Assembly (NCBI GenBank): GCA_007922305.1
Contig: ML677373.1
Location: forward strand, 15,727,881 to 15,791,880
Origin: Dermatemys mawii
Taxonomy: Eukaryota; Chordata; Testudines; Dermatemydidae
Reading direction: 5' to 3'
DNA length: 64,000 nt
In this document: positions 48,162 through 59,110 of the stretch, one piece after another
Layout of the letters: every line of letters begins with the position of its first letter
Numbering within the stretch: position 1 is the stretch's first letter
Notes under the pieces: model-generated
Told to the model about the DNA's origin: nothing
Databases searched by the model: none
What the model saw: the letters and a program-made list of their open reading frames with translations, nothing else
Position numbers and translations under genes: made by a program

Positions 48162-48753
48162 TTTTCCTTCAGTGTTTTTGATAGGTAAAAGTGACAAAAA
48201 TGTTAGCAATCCTGCAATAAACCGGCAAAACCTTTTTTTCTCTCTGGTTTATTGAGTAAAATTTGCTTTAATTTCTAGTCACAGAAGTGTTGTTTCTATA
48301 AGAGGTGATAAAAAAGCCATACTTTAAAGGCTTTGAAATGAGAGTTGTATTTGAAGTAGGAGGAAGAAAGTATATTTACTACAAATGCCAATGAGAGTCA
48401 AGTTTATTACTTTCCTCTCTAGGATGATTAAGACAAAATATTGTACAGTACAAAAACAAACACAACCCATACAGCTAACGTAGCTTCCTAACTTTCTTCT
48501 GGCTTGCATTTGGAGAGAATGAAATGATACCCATTTCAGAGGAATATTGGGATCTCATGAAGGAGTTTGGCCTCTTAAATTGAACGCATAAATGAATTAT
48601 TCATAACTGATTATTTTTTGCAGTGTGGGGTTTTGGGGTGTTTTCCAAGGATGAGAAGTCTATCGGGGTTGGAGCAAATATTCTTTTAGAGTGAGGTCTG
48701 CTCGTATTTTCATAGCACCTTCATCCTAGAAGAACTTTGTTTCTCTAGGGGAC

Positions 48754-49516
48754 TCTGATGGGGCATCTGCCTCACACTGGTGGAGAAAGGGTTAAAAGCA
48801 GCCCTGGAGAGACTGTGCAGCAGATGGCCAATCCATAAGGGGCTGCAAGCAGCAGCCAAGCAGGGCACAGTAGGCCCATATATAGAGAGACCTGCATGGC
48901 AGAGGAGGCAGTTCACTCTTGGGAGCTCAGGGAGAAAGGACTGGATCCCCGAAGGACTGATGGAATCACCAGCACTCTGGACAGAGCAGTGCTAGGCCCG
49001 ATCAGGGTAGCAAGATGCAGCTCCATCTGAAGGACTGAAGCCTTGATACAGGGGCAGAGAAGGTATTAGGGCTTCCAGGAAAATGGTTGGTGGGGGTTGA
49101 CGGAGACACAGTGCGTGGCTGTTGCCTAGAGAGTCCCTGGGTTGGGACTAGAGTAGTGGGTGGGCTCCGGTCTCCCCCTTCCTTGCCCCCCCTTGCCACT
49201 GAGGGGAATGGCCAGTGAAAGGCTGCAGTTTGCGACTGAGGCAAGTGGCTAGAACCTTGGGCTGCAGTCGGCCACAGAGGCAAGTGGTTGGACAGAGACT
49301 GCTACTCCCCTGGAAGAGGGGTGGAGAGAATGCAATGGGGCACAGCTGGAGGGCTGTGTCCTAAAGAGGATGCCGTGATCCTTGAGGCAACATGGGTCCA
49401 GAGCGGAAGTGATGGCAGGTGGGACACCACCAGAGGAGGGCACCCTGGAAAAGACAGAGCTAATTTCCAGAACGAACAGCAGGAGTCGCCATGATGGTGA
49501 GGCAGAACCATTACAG
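48754..49516 (+). mobile_element. LTR-like element with TATA box and inverted ends
   Basis: The left end 'TGATGGGGCATCTGCCTCAC' and right end 'GGTGAGGCAGAACCATTAC' are imperfect inverses. A TATATAG box at 48878-48884 and the GC-rich non-coding interior fit a retroviral-type LTR in plus orientation. Several short frames on both strands (for example 49002-49283, minus) have no domains. It lies directly upstream of the separate LTR at 49545. Class uncertain. Confidence 0.45.
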
Positions 49517-49544
49517 GGACTTATCAGCTTAACTAGATATTACA

Positions 49545-50337
49545 TTGCCATAACCATAAGGGTAGCCTAGAATTCCTCCTTACCTGTAAGGGGTTAAGAA
49601 GCTCAAATAACCTGGTTGGCATCTGACCAAAGGAACCAATGGGGACAAAAATTACTTTCAAATCTGGGAGGAGAGAGAAGCTTTGTTTTTGGCTCTTTAT
49701 GTGTGTGTTCTCTGAGGAAAGCAGGGAAGCATCAGGTTAGAAACTTCTCTTATAAACCATCCTATAAGTTTCAAGATGGCAAAAAGAGTAAGTAAGCCAG
49801 GCAAGGTGTATTAGTTTATCTTTGTTTTATTAACTTATGAATTCTCCTTTGCTAAAGGGAGGTTTATCTCTGTTTTGTTTTTCTCTGTAACTTTGAAACC
49901 AGAGCTAGAGGGGATTCCTCTGTGTTTGTTTGAATCATTTTGTTACTCTGTAAGATTCTACCATCCTGATTTTACAGAGGTGATTCTCTTATCTTTTCTT
50001 TAAATAAAATCTTTCTTTTAACAATCTGATTGATCTTTACATTGTTTTAATGATCCAGGAGTTGGATCTGAGCTCACCTGTAACAATTGGTGAGGATATA
50101 TTCTCCAGCCTTCCCAAGGAAAGGGGGTATAGGGCTTGGGAGGATTTCTTGGAGGGGAAATAGGAACTCCAAGTGGTCCTTTCCCTGATTCTTTTTCTAA
50201 ATCACTTGGTGGTTGCAGCGATACTGTTCAAGGACACAAGGTATCTGTGCCTTGGGGAAGTTTTAATCTAAGTTTAGGGGGTCTTTCATGCAGGTCTCTA
50301 TATCTGTACCTTAGAGTTCAGAATGGAAAGGAACTCT
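49545..50337 (+). mobile_element. Solo LTR, sense copy
   Basis: Landmarks in order: 'TTACCTGTAAGGGGTTAAG' (49580), 'CTGACCAAAGGAACCAATGG' (49624), an AATAAA signal at about 50004 followed by 'ATCTTTCTTTTAAC', 'ATTGGTGAGGATATATTC' (50087), 'CCAAGTGGTCCTTTCCCTG' (50168) and 'CTGTACCTTAGAGTTCAGA' (50302). The first, third and last are shared with the antisense copy at 10448-11246. It matches an endogenous retrovirus-type LTR common in turtles. No internal coding region adjoins, so it is a solo LTR. The left boundary is uncertain by tens of bases. Confidence 0.75.
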
Positions 50338-50454
50338 GATATACATAAACACACAAATTACACTTGGAGGATCAGATCCTCAGTGAAAATCAACAGGTCA
50401 CACTAGCTGAAAATCTCGTCCACTAAACTTTTTTTAAAAATATATGTAAAGGGG

Positions 50455-50730
50455 ATAGTGATGAGTCATTTTCCATGTCCACCAAGGGCAGGACAAAAAG
50501 TAATTGACTTAATCTACAGCAAAAGAGATTTAGGTTGGATATCAGGAAAAAATTCTTACTGGAACAGATTAACTAGGTTGGCTGTGGAATCCACAATCCA
50601 TTGGAGGATTTTAAAGAGTAGGTTAGACATCTGTCAGGAATGGTCTACGTATTCTTAATCCTCTCTGTGCTGGGGCATGGACCAAATGACCACATGAGGT
50701 CTCTTCCACCCCTATTATCCTATCTGAAAT
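50455..50730 (+). mobile_element. CR1 LINE 3' end
   Basis: 'TTCCATGTCCACCAAGGGCA', 'GATTTAGGTTGGATATCAGG', 'GGACCAAATGACCACATGAG' and 'CCCCTATTATCCTATCTGA' follow the order of the CR1 3' end. It is more diverged than 27715-27956; the terminal ATTCTATG is degraded. Confidence 0.88.
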
Positions 50731-53129
50731 TTGCATTTCAATATTTTCTTTACAAATATTTTGAGATTGCAACTTTGTCCCAATTTGAGATAATGGAAAA
50801 AAAATTCAGATTCTTATGGGATGGGAAACCTGGTTTTGCCCAGCTCTCCTCGGAGCAGAATTTTTAAACCTTTTCTCAATGAAAGGTAAATGTGATAAGT
50901 GTATTTCCTCTTTTCTGGAATTTGCAAATACATTGTGAATATCCACAAAGTCTCCATATGTATTGTATTAGTTGCCCTCCAGACATAGATTTGTTCACCA
51001 CTGGGTAATAAATTTGTGTGCTTGCCAAAACACTTCATCATCCTCACCAATAATGCTTTTTCTTCAAGGGCACCGTGTAACCTGTGATGTATTCCAGATT
51101 TTAAAACAGATTAGTGGATTTTAAGAGTGATATCTGCAGATAGAGGATGCTGCCCTATGTGATGTGTCATATGACTGGGTGTATCGTCCTTTGTAACCCT
51201 GCCCTAGATCATGACAGGCTGAGAAATAACTACCAGTTTCTTAGAAGCACCCCTGTGATCCGCACTTCTCATTGTTGTGGGCATCCATGCTATTAAGTAT
51301 TGATAAACCTGTTCTATAAAGGCTTGACCTTGCAAAGTGCTGAGCATTCTGGTCCTGATCTTGCATAGCGTTTAAGCATATGAACGGTCCCACTGTGAAG
51401 TCAATGGGACTATTCATCATCTTGCAGTTAAGCACATGCTTTAAAACGATGCAAGAATGGGACTAGTGTTCTGCATCTTCCAAGATCAAGCCCTAAATTA
51501 TAAAACAGGGCTTTGTGAGTTCATACACTTCAGATTTTCACATTAAATAAATCCATCCCCTTACAAGATTACACATTGTAATAAAGCATTTAGTAGCTAA
51601 AAGTCTTCAGTTTTTTCATGTTATACAAGCATCATGAAATCTTAATGTTATTAGAGATTAAATCATTTATGTTGCTTGCATAAGAGAAAATGGCACAGGA
51701 TATTCCATGGGCGATGTCTGCTTGCTTTTTATCTTAGTGACAAAGTGCAAACAAGATATATTTGGATCAGGAAAATTGTCTTTTCACCAAACAAAAACAA
51801 ACAGGAGGAAAATAACCAAATAAATCAAGAAGCCAATTTGAAGAATAGATATTGTTGCAGAAGTGCTCTCGTCTTTTCCAAAGTGACACGGTTTTCTCTG
51901 TGTAATAGCAAATTCATCAGTCATTAAGAATTACAAGTATTCTTTGTTCTCCTTTAAACAAATGCATTGCATGCCAACAGAAATATATGTGAACCAAGAC
52001 TTGATGGCCCCTCCTGCCCCCAGCTTGATTAAAAGATTTACAAGAAAAGTTTTCTGTTATTTAGGTGGAAATCTTAGTGCTTTTTGTGTTTGTTTCAAGA
52101 TTGCAGTCATCAACAAGGAAGACATTTAGACATGAGGCAAATATCATTTATAGATCTGAAATGACTAAGGAATTTAGAAAGTCCTGTGACATGTCTGAGA
52201 ATAGCTGTCTCAGCAGATAGTTTAAATCCCCTAAATTGTGCAACAGAGAAACAAAAGGAGATAAGCCAGTGTTGCTGGATTTTTAATTTGCTGATTCGCT
52301 TTTCATGTAGTACTGGTTTTAAAGGCATTCTTTCAGAAAATTAAATCGCATATTAGCCAATAACCTAGTGACTGACATTAAAATTAGAAAAGGATTGAGA
52401 CCTTTTGGGTTTAGATTGACATTTTTCCAAGTTAGGATGCATTCAGACTGGGTTCTGGTTCAGGCCCTCTTATGACTCAACGGTATGATCTGCCCTTGTG
52501 TACTGAAAGTGAAATTCATCCTTCTGTAAAGAACCCCACTGAGCCTCAGGTCTCACTTAGGCAGTCGAAATAGGGCTGAAGTGGCTCTTCAGAGGTGTAT
52601 GGGCCTTGTGGTGGAGAATTTCCCTTTGGAATCACCCTGGAAGGAATGTACAGGGGGATGCACATGGCTGAAGGAGTTCTGTTTGATCTGCCGGAATACT
52701 TTGGGACTCCCAGGTGGATCATGCTGAAATAGTATCTCTTCCTATGATAAAGGATACAGCATCCTTCCTTTATACATGTGGCCAGCCTCTTGAGCTACTG
52801 TGTGTGTCAGTCATGGAAGAGACAGGAGAGAGTTGATGGAGCCTCTGGCAGCATGGCTCCTACAGGAACCTACTGCTCAGGAGCTGCTGGAGGTTCAGAG
52901 GCATGTGAATTTGGAAGAGATCTTCCTCTGTCTGAAAGATGCTCCTCAGATCTGTCAGTCATGTGGTGGCAATATGGGGTTTTGTCACAGCTCGTGCCAT
53001 ATGGAAAAAGTTCAGCGGGCTGAAAAGTACAGAGGATTCACTCCCTTATGCAGATTATCGTGATAATAGGGCTCAAGGTTGGGATTAGCTCTCTAATCTT
53101 GAGGTACTTCTCTGAAGTCTCTCTGGTTA
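50731..53129. other. Unassigned stretch with one large palindrome
   Basis: No gene seen; frames of up to 87 codons show no domain. The palindrome at 51321-51492 is listed separately. Confidence 0.5.
51321..51492. repeat. Large palindromic repeat, 'GAAGTCAATGGGAC' family
   Basis: 'GGCTTGACCTTGCAAAG' at the left pairs with 'CTTCCAAGATCAAGCC' at the right. Inside, 'GTTTAAGCATATG' pairs with 'GCACATGCTTTAAAAC', around 'GAAGTCAATGGGAC'. A similar partial arm is seen at 56424-56480 ('CCTGATCTTGCAAACACTTA'). Confidence 0.65.
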
Positions 53130-53480
53130 ACAAATTACTGAAGTACAGGGAGAGAGAATGAGAAAAATCTAGTCCAAATCAGATAGAGCAGGGACTTGAA
53201 CCTGGGGATCCCACATGGCAGCTGAGTGCCCTGACCACCAAACCTTAAATTCTCTTAGAGTATTTCTTGGAGTCCTGCCATGACCTCCCTCACCCCAGCA
53301 TGCTATGATATTTACCAAGCTCCAATCTGGACAGCTCCCACTGAATTTAAACACTTCTCTCATGTTTTCTTAAGGGAAATTTTTGCAAGATCTCATTTAT
53401 GTTCCAGTTAGGAAATGAGAGAATATTTCAAAACCTCATTTTCTATGGGAAACAGAATTCTTGTTTTCCATCCAGCCTAT
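53130..53480. repeat. MITE/SINE-like repeat with tRNA-like motif, copy 3
   Basis: 'GAGCAGGGACTTGAACCTGGG', 'GTGCCCTGACCACCAAACC' and, further right, 'GGGAAATTTTTGCAAGATC' and 'ATTTCAAAACCTCATTTTC' match the ordered landmarks of the copy at 35735-36085. Confidence 0.55.
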
Positions 53481-53934
53481 AAAATAGAGCATTGTGAACT
53501 TGCTGGACAATCAAGTTGCAAAAGAACTTTCTTTGGTTTCACCAGTTTTTGGTTCTCATCAACCAGCACCCGGTATTGCAATATAAATTGCATTGGCAGA
53601 ATTTTGAGACAAATCTGTCTGCCTCTTTGTAGTAAAAATTACATTTTCTGACCATAGACATGCTTGCTACAAAAAAAAGACCCTAAAGCTCATAAATTTG
53701 TATGATGAGGTAATTAATAGTGTTCATTACTTCATCTGATTAAAGAGATTAAAACTGACATGAATTAAGAGAGAGAAGTAATCAATACAGACTGACAACT
53801 GCAACTTTTCGGAGGGAGAGCAGTTCAGTTGCCATAGTGTTTAAAGAAGATAGAACTGACTTAAATTAGATTTTAAATATTTAGCTACAACTAACTTATG
53901 ATGGAATGCTTGATAAATAAGTACCCAGCTAAGA

Positions 53935-54165
53935 TACGGGTCTCCAAATTACAGCCCGGGGGCCGGATCCGGCCCGTGGTGGCGATTTGTCCGGCCCCCC
54001 AGCTGAGCAGGCAGGTGGAGAAGCTGCCGCTGCCCCCCCATGTGCGGACGAGTGAGTGCCCCCACAGTGCGGCTGAAGGAGCAAAGGGGGGGCCACGGCA
54101 GTGGCCTGCAAAGCCCCTTGAAAAATCTAATATGTCCCTCATCTCAAAAAGTTTGGAGACCCCTG
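53935..54165. mobile_element. Non-autonomous hAT element, GC-rich
   Basis: Ends 'TACGGGTCTCCAAATTAC' and 'AAAAAGTTTGGAGACCCCTG' are inverted hAT-type termini. Flanks AGCTAAGA (53927-53934) and AGTGAAGA (54166-54173) agree at six of eight. The interior contains the palindromic 'GGGGGCCGGATCCGGCCCG' followed by GC-rich sequence, sharply different from the AT-rich flanks. Confidence 0.8.
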
Positions 54166-54173
54166 AGTGAAGA

Positions 54174-56689
54174 CATTATGGTTAAAAGTAAAATTCTAAT
54201 AAAAAGCTTATTGAGAGCCAATATTTAATACTGAAACCACAGGCTCTATCTGTTTATTAAACACAATTTTGCGTTATACCCTTGAGAAAATTTGAATGAC
54301 ATGATTGTTAGGAATTCTTGGCATCAGTTTTCTTCCCTTTTTACTTAACAGCATAAATTTATACTGTAATGGTATATGAGGGTAACCTGATCTACACAAT
54401 TATTATAGAGAATCCCATGTTATATCTGTGAGCCAGAATGTCAAAGGACATCCTAAAGTGCATGCACAATTACTTGACTTGTGTGCACAAAAGCAGCTTA
54501 CTTGTGGGTGCTACCAATATGTACATGCTTGAAAATTTCACCCTCTGTGTATATACAAAGACTTGTGGTGGGGAATACATGGGGGTTCACTCTGGGTTAG
54601 TGCAGAAGTACAGTGATGAATGGATGTCTGGGTAAGCATCTTTCCTTGACGTGTTCAATTTCTTTTTATTTTTTATTTTGGTGTATGTGCCAAGAGATTA
54701 TTGCTAAGTACATTTCATAAATATAAATACATTGTACACCTGAGGAACGTGGAACACAGAAAGGTGAAATGACTTGTGCAAGGTCACGCAACCAGCCCAC
54801 AGCAGAGCTGAGAACAGAGTCCCATTCTCTTGTCTCCAAATACTACATCATAACCACACACAAATCCTTTCTATCCATGCCAAAACACTTGTATGTAGGT
54901 GAACATTGGTGTATCTCTGGGACTGGATGCCTGTGCATGGAACCAGGCAGCTCTCCCTTACAGGAGGGAGCAGTCGAAGAAGTTTGCATTAAGTGCAGAG
55001 CCGCGTCTTTACTGGGTGATCAGTTTCCTACGGTTGTCAAAAAGCAGGCACCAAAGATCATGAGGGAAGCCAAATGAGCCAATGCCTCGGAGCAGAGGTT
55101 GAGTCTCCAGTGTCCTACTTTTTCAAACTGTCATTGTCATTAGGCAGAGACTGATGTTCTTCCGTGTCTGTCAGGGAGTTAGTGAATTGGATGCAGGCAC
55201 CAGGGAATACAGTGTGTATGTACCTACCTATGAGTGTGAAGGGAGAACTCAGTACTCTGAGGCCTGCATTGCTGGTGGAAATCTAACTGGTCACTAGGAG
55301 AACAATAACTTAAGATATAGCAGAGGTATACCAAGCTATCTGGCACAAAGTCCAGTGTTCTGCTTATGTTTTTCACCTTGGAAAATGAATTTTCAGTCAA
55401 TAAGCAATACTGTGCCTTGGCTCTGCAAATATTTCAGCACTAAGGAAGATTGCTTAAAGTTCACGTATTTAACTTTAATTAAACTTGTCTTTTCACTCTG
55501 CACAGATCTGCCAATCTCTTCTGATGTGACCTCTTTCTCATAAATACATTCGTGAAACTTCCCCAAGGAAGCATTTTGGAATAAGAGCTTTTGTAAGTTC
55601 CATTATCCAAGGGGTTGTACTTTGGTAAATAGCGTTTTTTGATTAGATATAGATAAAAGTACATTTGCTCCCTTTGCTAGGCAAAAGTCTCTAGTTACCT
55701 GCAATGTTCTTTGTCTTCTTAAAAATATATTTAATCCAGTTTTGTCTAAGCACTCTTTTCATATTTACCTAAGTCCTAGAACAGCTTCCTTTTTTGAACC
55801 TGATCCAAAATCCACTAAGTCCTCAGACTCCCATTATCTTCAATGAGTTTTGAATGAGACCTCGTATCATTAAAGCATCCCTATTCATGAGAGAACCTCA
55901 ATTGACGCTTAGCTTTGGGACAACAGTTAAAATCCCTCTAAAAGACAGTGGGGTTACTCATACTCTTCCTGTTAGGCATGTAGCTGGCTGAATTAGGGTG
56001 TTAGTGAATTGGTGTTTTGCCAAAGTTTCAGTGTGGACTGTCTTTTAAACTAAAAGGAGGAAGGATGGTTCCTTCAAGGCTTTTTAAATGTCCTCTGGCA
56101 TGTGACTCAATCTGCAGATTCAAACTGTTGTTAAAATTCAATCAAAAATAAATAGAAGCAGCATGATTCACACTGTTCAGGAAACCACAATGCAAAGTCA
56201 TTTCATCTTAGTCCCTCTGAAAGCCACCTTAGGTAGCTCTCCACGGCAGCCAGGTGCAAACTTGAGCAGAGCTAATGCACTACAAAATGTGGCTGCAGTG
56301 GTGGAGTGGATGGGAGCTCAAGCCGCTTGCTCCTGTGAGGTGCTGAATATTCTCAACTCACTCAGTACCTTGCAGGACTGAGCTGGTGCACAGGAAGAGG
56401 AAAGCAAATCCTTATTTAGTGCCTGATCTTGCAAACACTTATTTCCATACCAAACGTACTGCTTAAGACAGTACATCGTTCTACTCTGCATCTCTTGAAA
56501 GGTACTTAGCATTCTCAGACGTCTTTGGAGACCACAGGAACTGTGAGTGCACAACTTGTCACAGGATTGGGGCAATTTGGAGCCAGGGAAGAAAATCATT
56601 TAACAGTCTAGTGCTATTTTTGAATGCATTTCTCTTAAAGCACAAGCTCCTGGAGTCAGGTGACTACATGGGAATCTCAGTTTTATTTT
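54174..56689. other. Unassigned stretch, no gene seen
   Basis: Holds an antisense SINE fragment (54740-54850) and a partial palindromic-repeat arm (56424-56480). Frames of up to 102 codons (54769-55077) overlap the SINE and are not genes. Confidence 0.5.
54740..54850 (-). mobile_element. MIR-like SINE fragment, antisense
   Basis: 'AGGTGAAATGACTTGTGCAAGGTCACGCA' and 'AGCAGAGCTGAGAACAGAGTCCC' are the reverse complement of the SINE core and head. Confidence 0.72.
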
Positions 56690-57290
56690 TTTATTTGTGA
56701 GTTCCTATCTTCCCAGCTTCCAGCAAACAGAGGCTAGGGACACCATCCTTGTCCATCCTGGCTAATAGCTACTGATGGACCTCTCCTCCATGAATTTATC
56801 TAGTTCTTTTTTGAACCCTGTTATAGTATCGGCCTTTATAACATCCTCTGGCAAGAAGTTCCATAAATTGACTTTGTGTTGTGTGGAAAAATACTTTCTT
56901 TTGTTTGTTTTAAATCTGCTGCCTATTAATTTCATTTGCTGCCCTCTAGCTCTTGTGTTATGAGAAGGCATAACTAACACTTCCTTATTTACTTTCTCAA
57001 CACTAGTCATGATTTTATAAACTTGTATGATATCCCCCTTTGTCTCTTTTTCATGGTGAAAAGTCTCTTCATAGCCATTACATACCTCTCATCATTTTTG
57101 TTGCCCTTTTCTGAAACTTTTCCAATTCCAATATATCTTTTTGAGAGGGCATGACCACATCTGCATACGGTATTCAAGATGTGGGTGTTCCATGGATTTA
57201 TAGAGAAGCAATATGATATTTTATGTCTTATCTATCTCTTTCTTAGTGATTTCCAATGTTCTGTTTGCTTTTTTCACTGCCACTGCCCAT
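56690..57290 (-). pseudogene. CR1 LINE ORF2 C-terminal remnant, antisense
   Basis: The minus-strand frame at 56762-57010 (82 codons) contains '[20 protein letters not shown]', '[20 protein letters not shown]' and '[15 protein letters not shown]'. This is the conserved C-terminal block of CR1 ORF2 proteins (RxFFTQRxVxxWNxLPxxVV...FKxxLDxF). Upstream on the same strand (to about 57290) the frame is broken. Downstream, at about 56690-56760, lies the start of the 3' untranslated region; the ATTCTATG-type end is missing. It is a retrotransposon remnant, not a host gene. Confidence 0.85.
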
Positions 57291-57586
57291 TGAGTGGGTT
57301 TTCATCATTTTTGAACACTTGGATTTGGCCCCATTGGACTGTCAAGAGTGGGACATGACAACTAACACTGCTGATCTTGTCCCAGTTGAAGTCACTGGGC
57401 ATATTTCCACTGACCCAGTGTCTACTGAAGTCAGGCTGTGAGTACGCAAGTGTGGGAGGTGCCAATTTGTCAATCCAGTGCTGGGAGGTGCTATGCCAAG
57501 TACATGCAAATAAAGGGTATGCTCCTCCCCGGATGGAACCCTCAATGCTTGACTTGAATGGTCACCTTTTGGAAGTGCCTCTATGC

Positions 57587-57978
57587 CAGTGGTTCTCAAC
57601 CAGGGATATGCGTACGCTGGTGATACACAGATATACATCACTCATCTAGATATTTACCTAGTATAATAAAAGGCTGCAAAAAAAGCACTAGTGAAGTCAT
57701 TACAAAGTAAAACTTCATACAATGACTTGTTTATACTGCTCTATGTACTATACACTGAAATGTAAGTACAATATTTATATTCCAATTGATTTATTTTATA
57801 ATTACATGGTAAAATGAGACAGTCAGCAATTTGCAGTACTAGTGTGCTTTGACACTTGTATTTTTATGTCTGATTTTTGTAAGCAAGTGGATTTTAAGTG
57901 AGGTGACACTTGGGGTTATGCAAAACAAATCAGACTCTTGGAAGGGGTACAGGAGTCTGGAAAGTTTGAGAACCATTT
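57587..57978. mobile_element. Non-autonomous hAT element
   Basis: Ends 'CAGTGGTTCTCAACCAGGG' and 'GGAAAGTTTGAGAACCATTT' are inverted hAT termini. Inner landmarks 'CATACAATGACTTGTTTATA' and 'GTAAGTACAATATTTATATT' match a hAT-type repeat common in turtles. The 8-bp duplication is degraded (about five of eight). Confidence 0.78.
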
Positions 57979-57986
57979 ATCTAGAC

Positions 57987-58936
57987 AGCACATAGCAATA
58001 TATATTGTAGGATCAGGCTTACGGGGAATGGCAAAGACAAGGTATAAAAAGAGCTGGCGCAGTATAAGATATGAGTGGAGATCTATAGGTATAGAAAGCT
58101 TCAAAGTGAGGAGGAATGAGATCTCAAACCTGCTGTGGAAAAAGAAAATGGAAGCCCATAAAGAGATCTGAGAATTTCAGTGGTTTTTTTAAAATCTTTA
58201 AAGTACTTTATAAAAACTGTTAATCATGTCTAAACTTAGGTATAGAATAGATATGAAAAGCCTGTAAGTGTGTATCTAAAACTGAAAAACATTAAACATC
58301 CTACAAACAGTCCTTTTCTGTAATAGCCAGTCTCTTTCAGAAGGGATGTGCAGAAGGGATGGCTGAATTTCTCCTTTGTCTGCCAGGAATAAAAATTTCA
58401 AATCACCAGCCTAATTCAGTAGTAATTCAGAAGAGGAGGAAGCTTGTTTCCAATGTAAACTGTACAATTGAGAACCATAACACGAGATGAGTGAACACAG
58501 CCCTACTGAGACACGTTGAATGCATAGTCAAAATGCCACAACAAAAATCATTCCCTGGCATGATGCACACAGGCAATATCCCTTTAATACTTCAGAGCCT
58601 TGATTTTCACTCTGGCACTTCTGATCCCAAAGGAGTTGTAATGAAACAATATACAGTAAACTGCCCCATTTGTTTTATTCTTCATTGCTAATGCAAGTGG
58701 GACAGAAAATCCACCTGACCTTTAACTGCCTAGTTTAGAGACTCAGGCAGCTGCCAATTAACTTGCAATCAATAAGGATTATTCTTAGCTTGCTGGTCTT
58801 TTTTGCCCCATTAAGTCATCTTTGTCTCCCCCTACCCACTTTTAAACCACAGAGCTCCATGGTACAAGCTCTACCGACACTCTGAAGGTGTACAACTCAA
58901 TGGCAGGCTGCGGGCATGGCTAATACAGCTCAAATC
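57987..58936. other. Unassigned stretch, possible conserved non-coding sequence
   Basis: No gene or repeat recognised. About 58440-58800 has mixed, non-repetitive composition with TGACCTTTAACTG, CCAATTAACTTG and CAATCAATAAGG motifs, and may be conserved. Conservation is untested. Confidence 0.3.
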
Positions 58937-59110
58937 TTAGGCCCAAATATTCAGAGGCTGCCTCTGTTTTTTGGATGCTGAATTTGATATGCCTTAAAGA
59001 TACCTGATATTCAGAAAACAATGACCGCCCTGCCCTCTGAAATCCATGCTCCGTTAAGTAGTCTTAATTTGGGCATCCACAAATTGAGATGCCAGACCTC
59101 CTATTTTAAC
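58937..59110. repeat. Ancient palindromic repeat, 'ATTCAGAGGCTG' type
   Basis: 'AGGCCCAAATATTCAGAGG' at the left is answered by 'CCCTCTGAAATCC' near the middle, followed by 'TTAATTTGGGCATCCACAAATTGAG'. This is the layout of an amniote palindromic element whose better copies read 'CTGATTTTCAGAGGTGCTGAG'. Very diverged. Confidence 0.5.

Noticed and set aside
54769..55077. 102-codon plus-strand frame as a gene
   Set aside because: Its start overlaps an antisense MIR-like SINE, and the rest has no domain.
56762..57010. 82-codon minus-strand frame as a small host gene
   Set aside because: Its sequence is the C-terminal block of CR1 ORF2, a LINE remnant.
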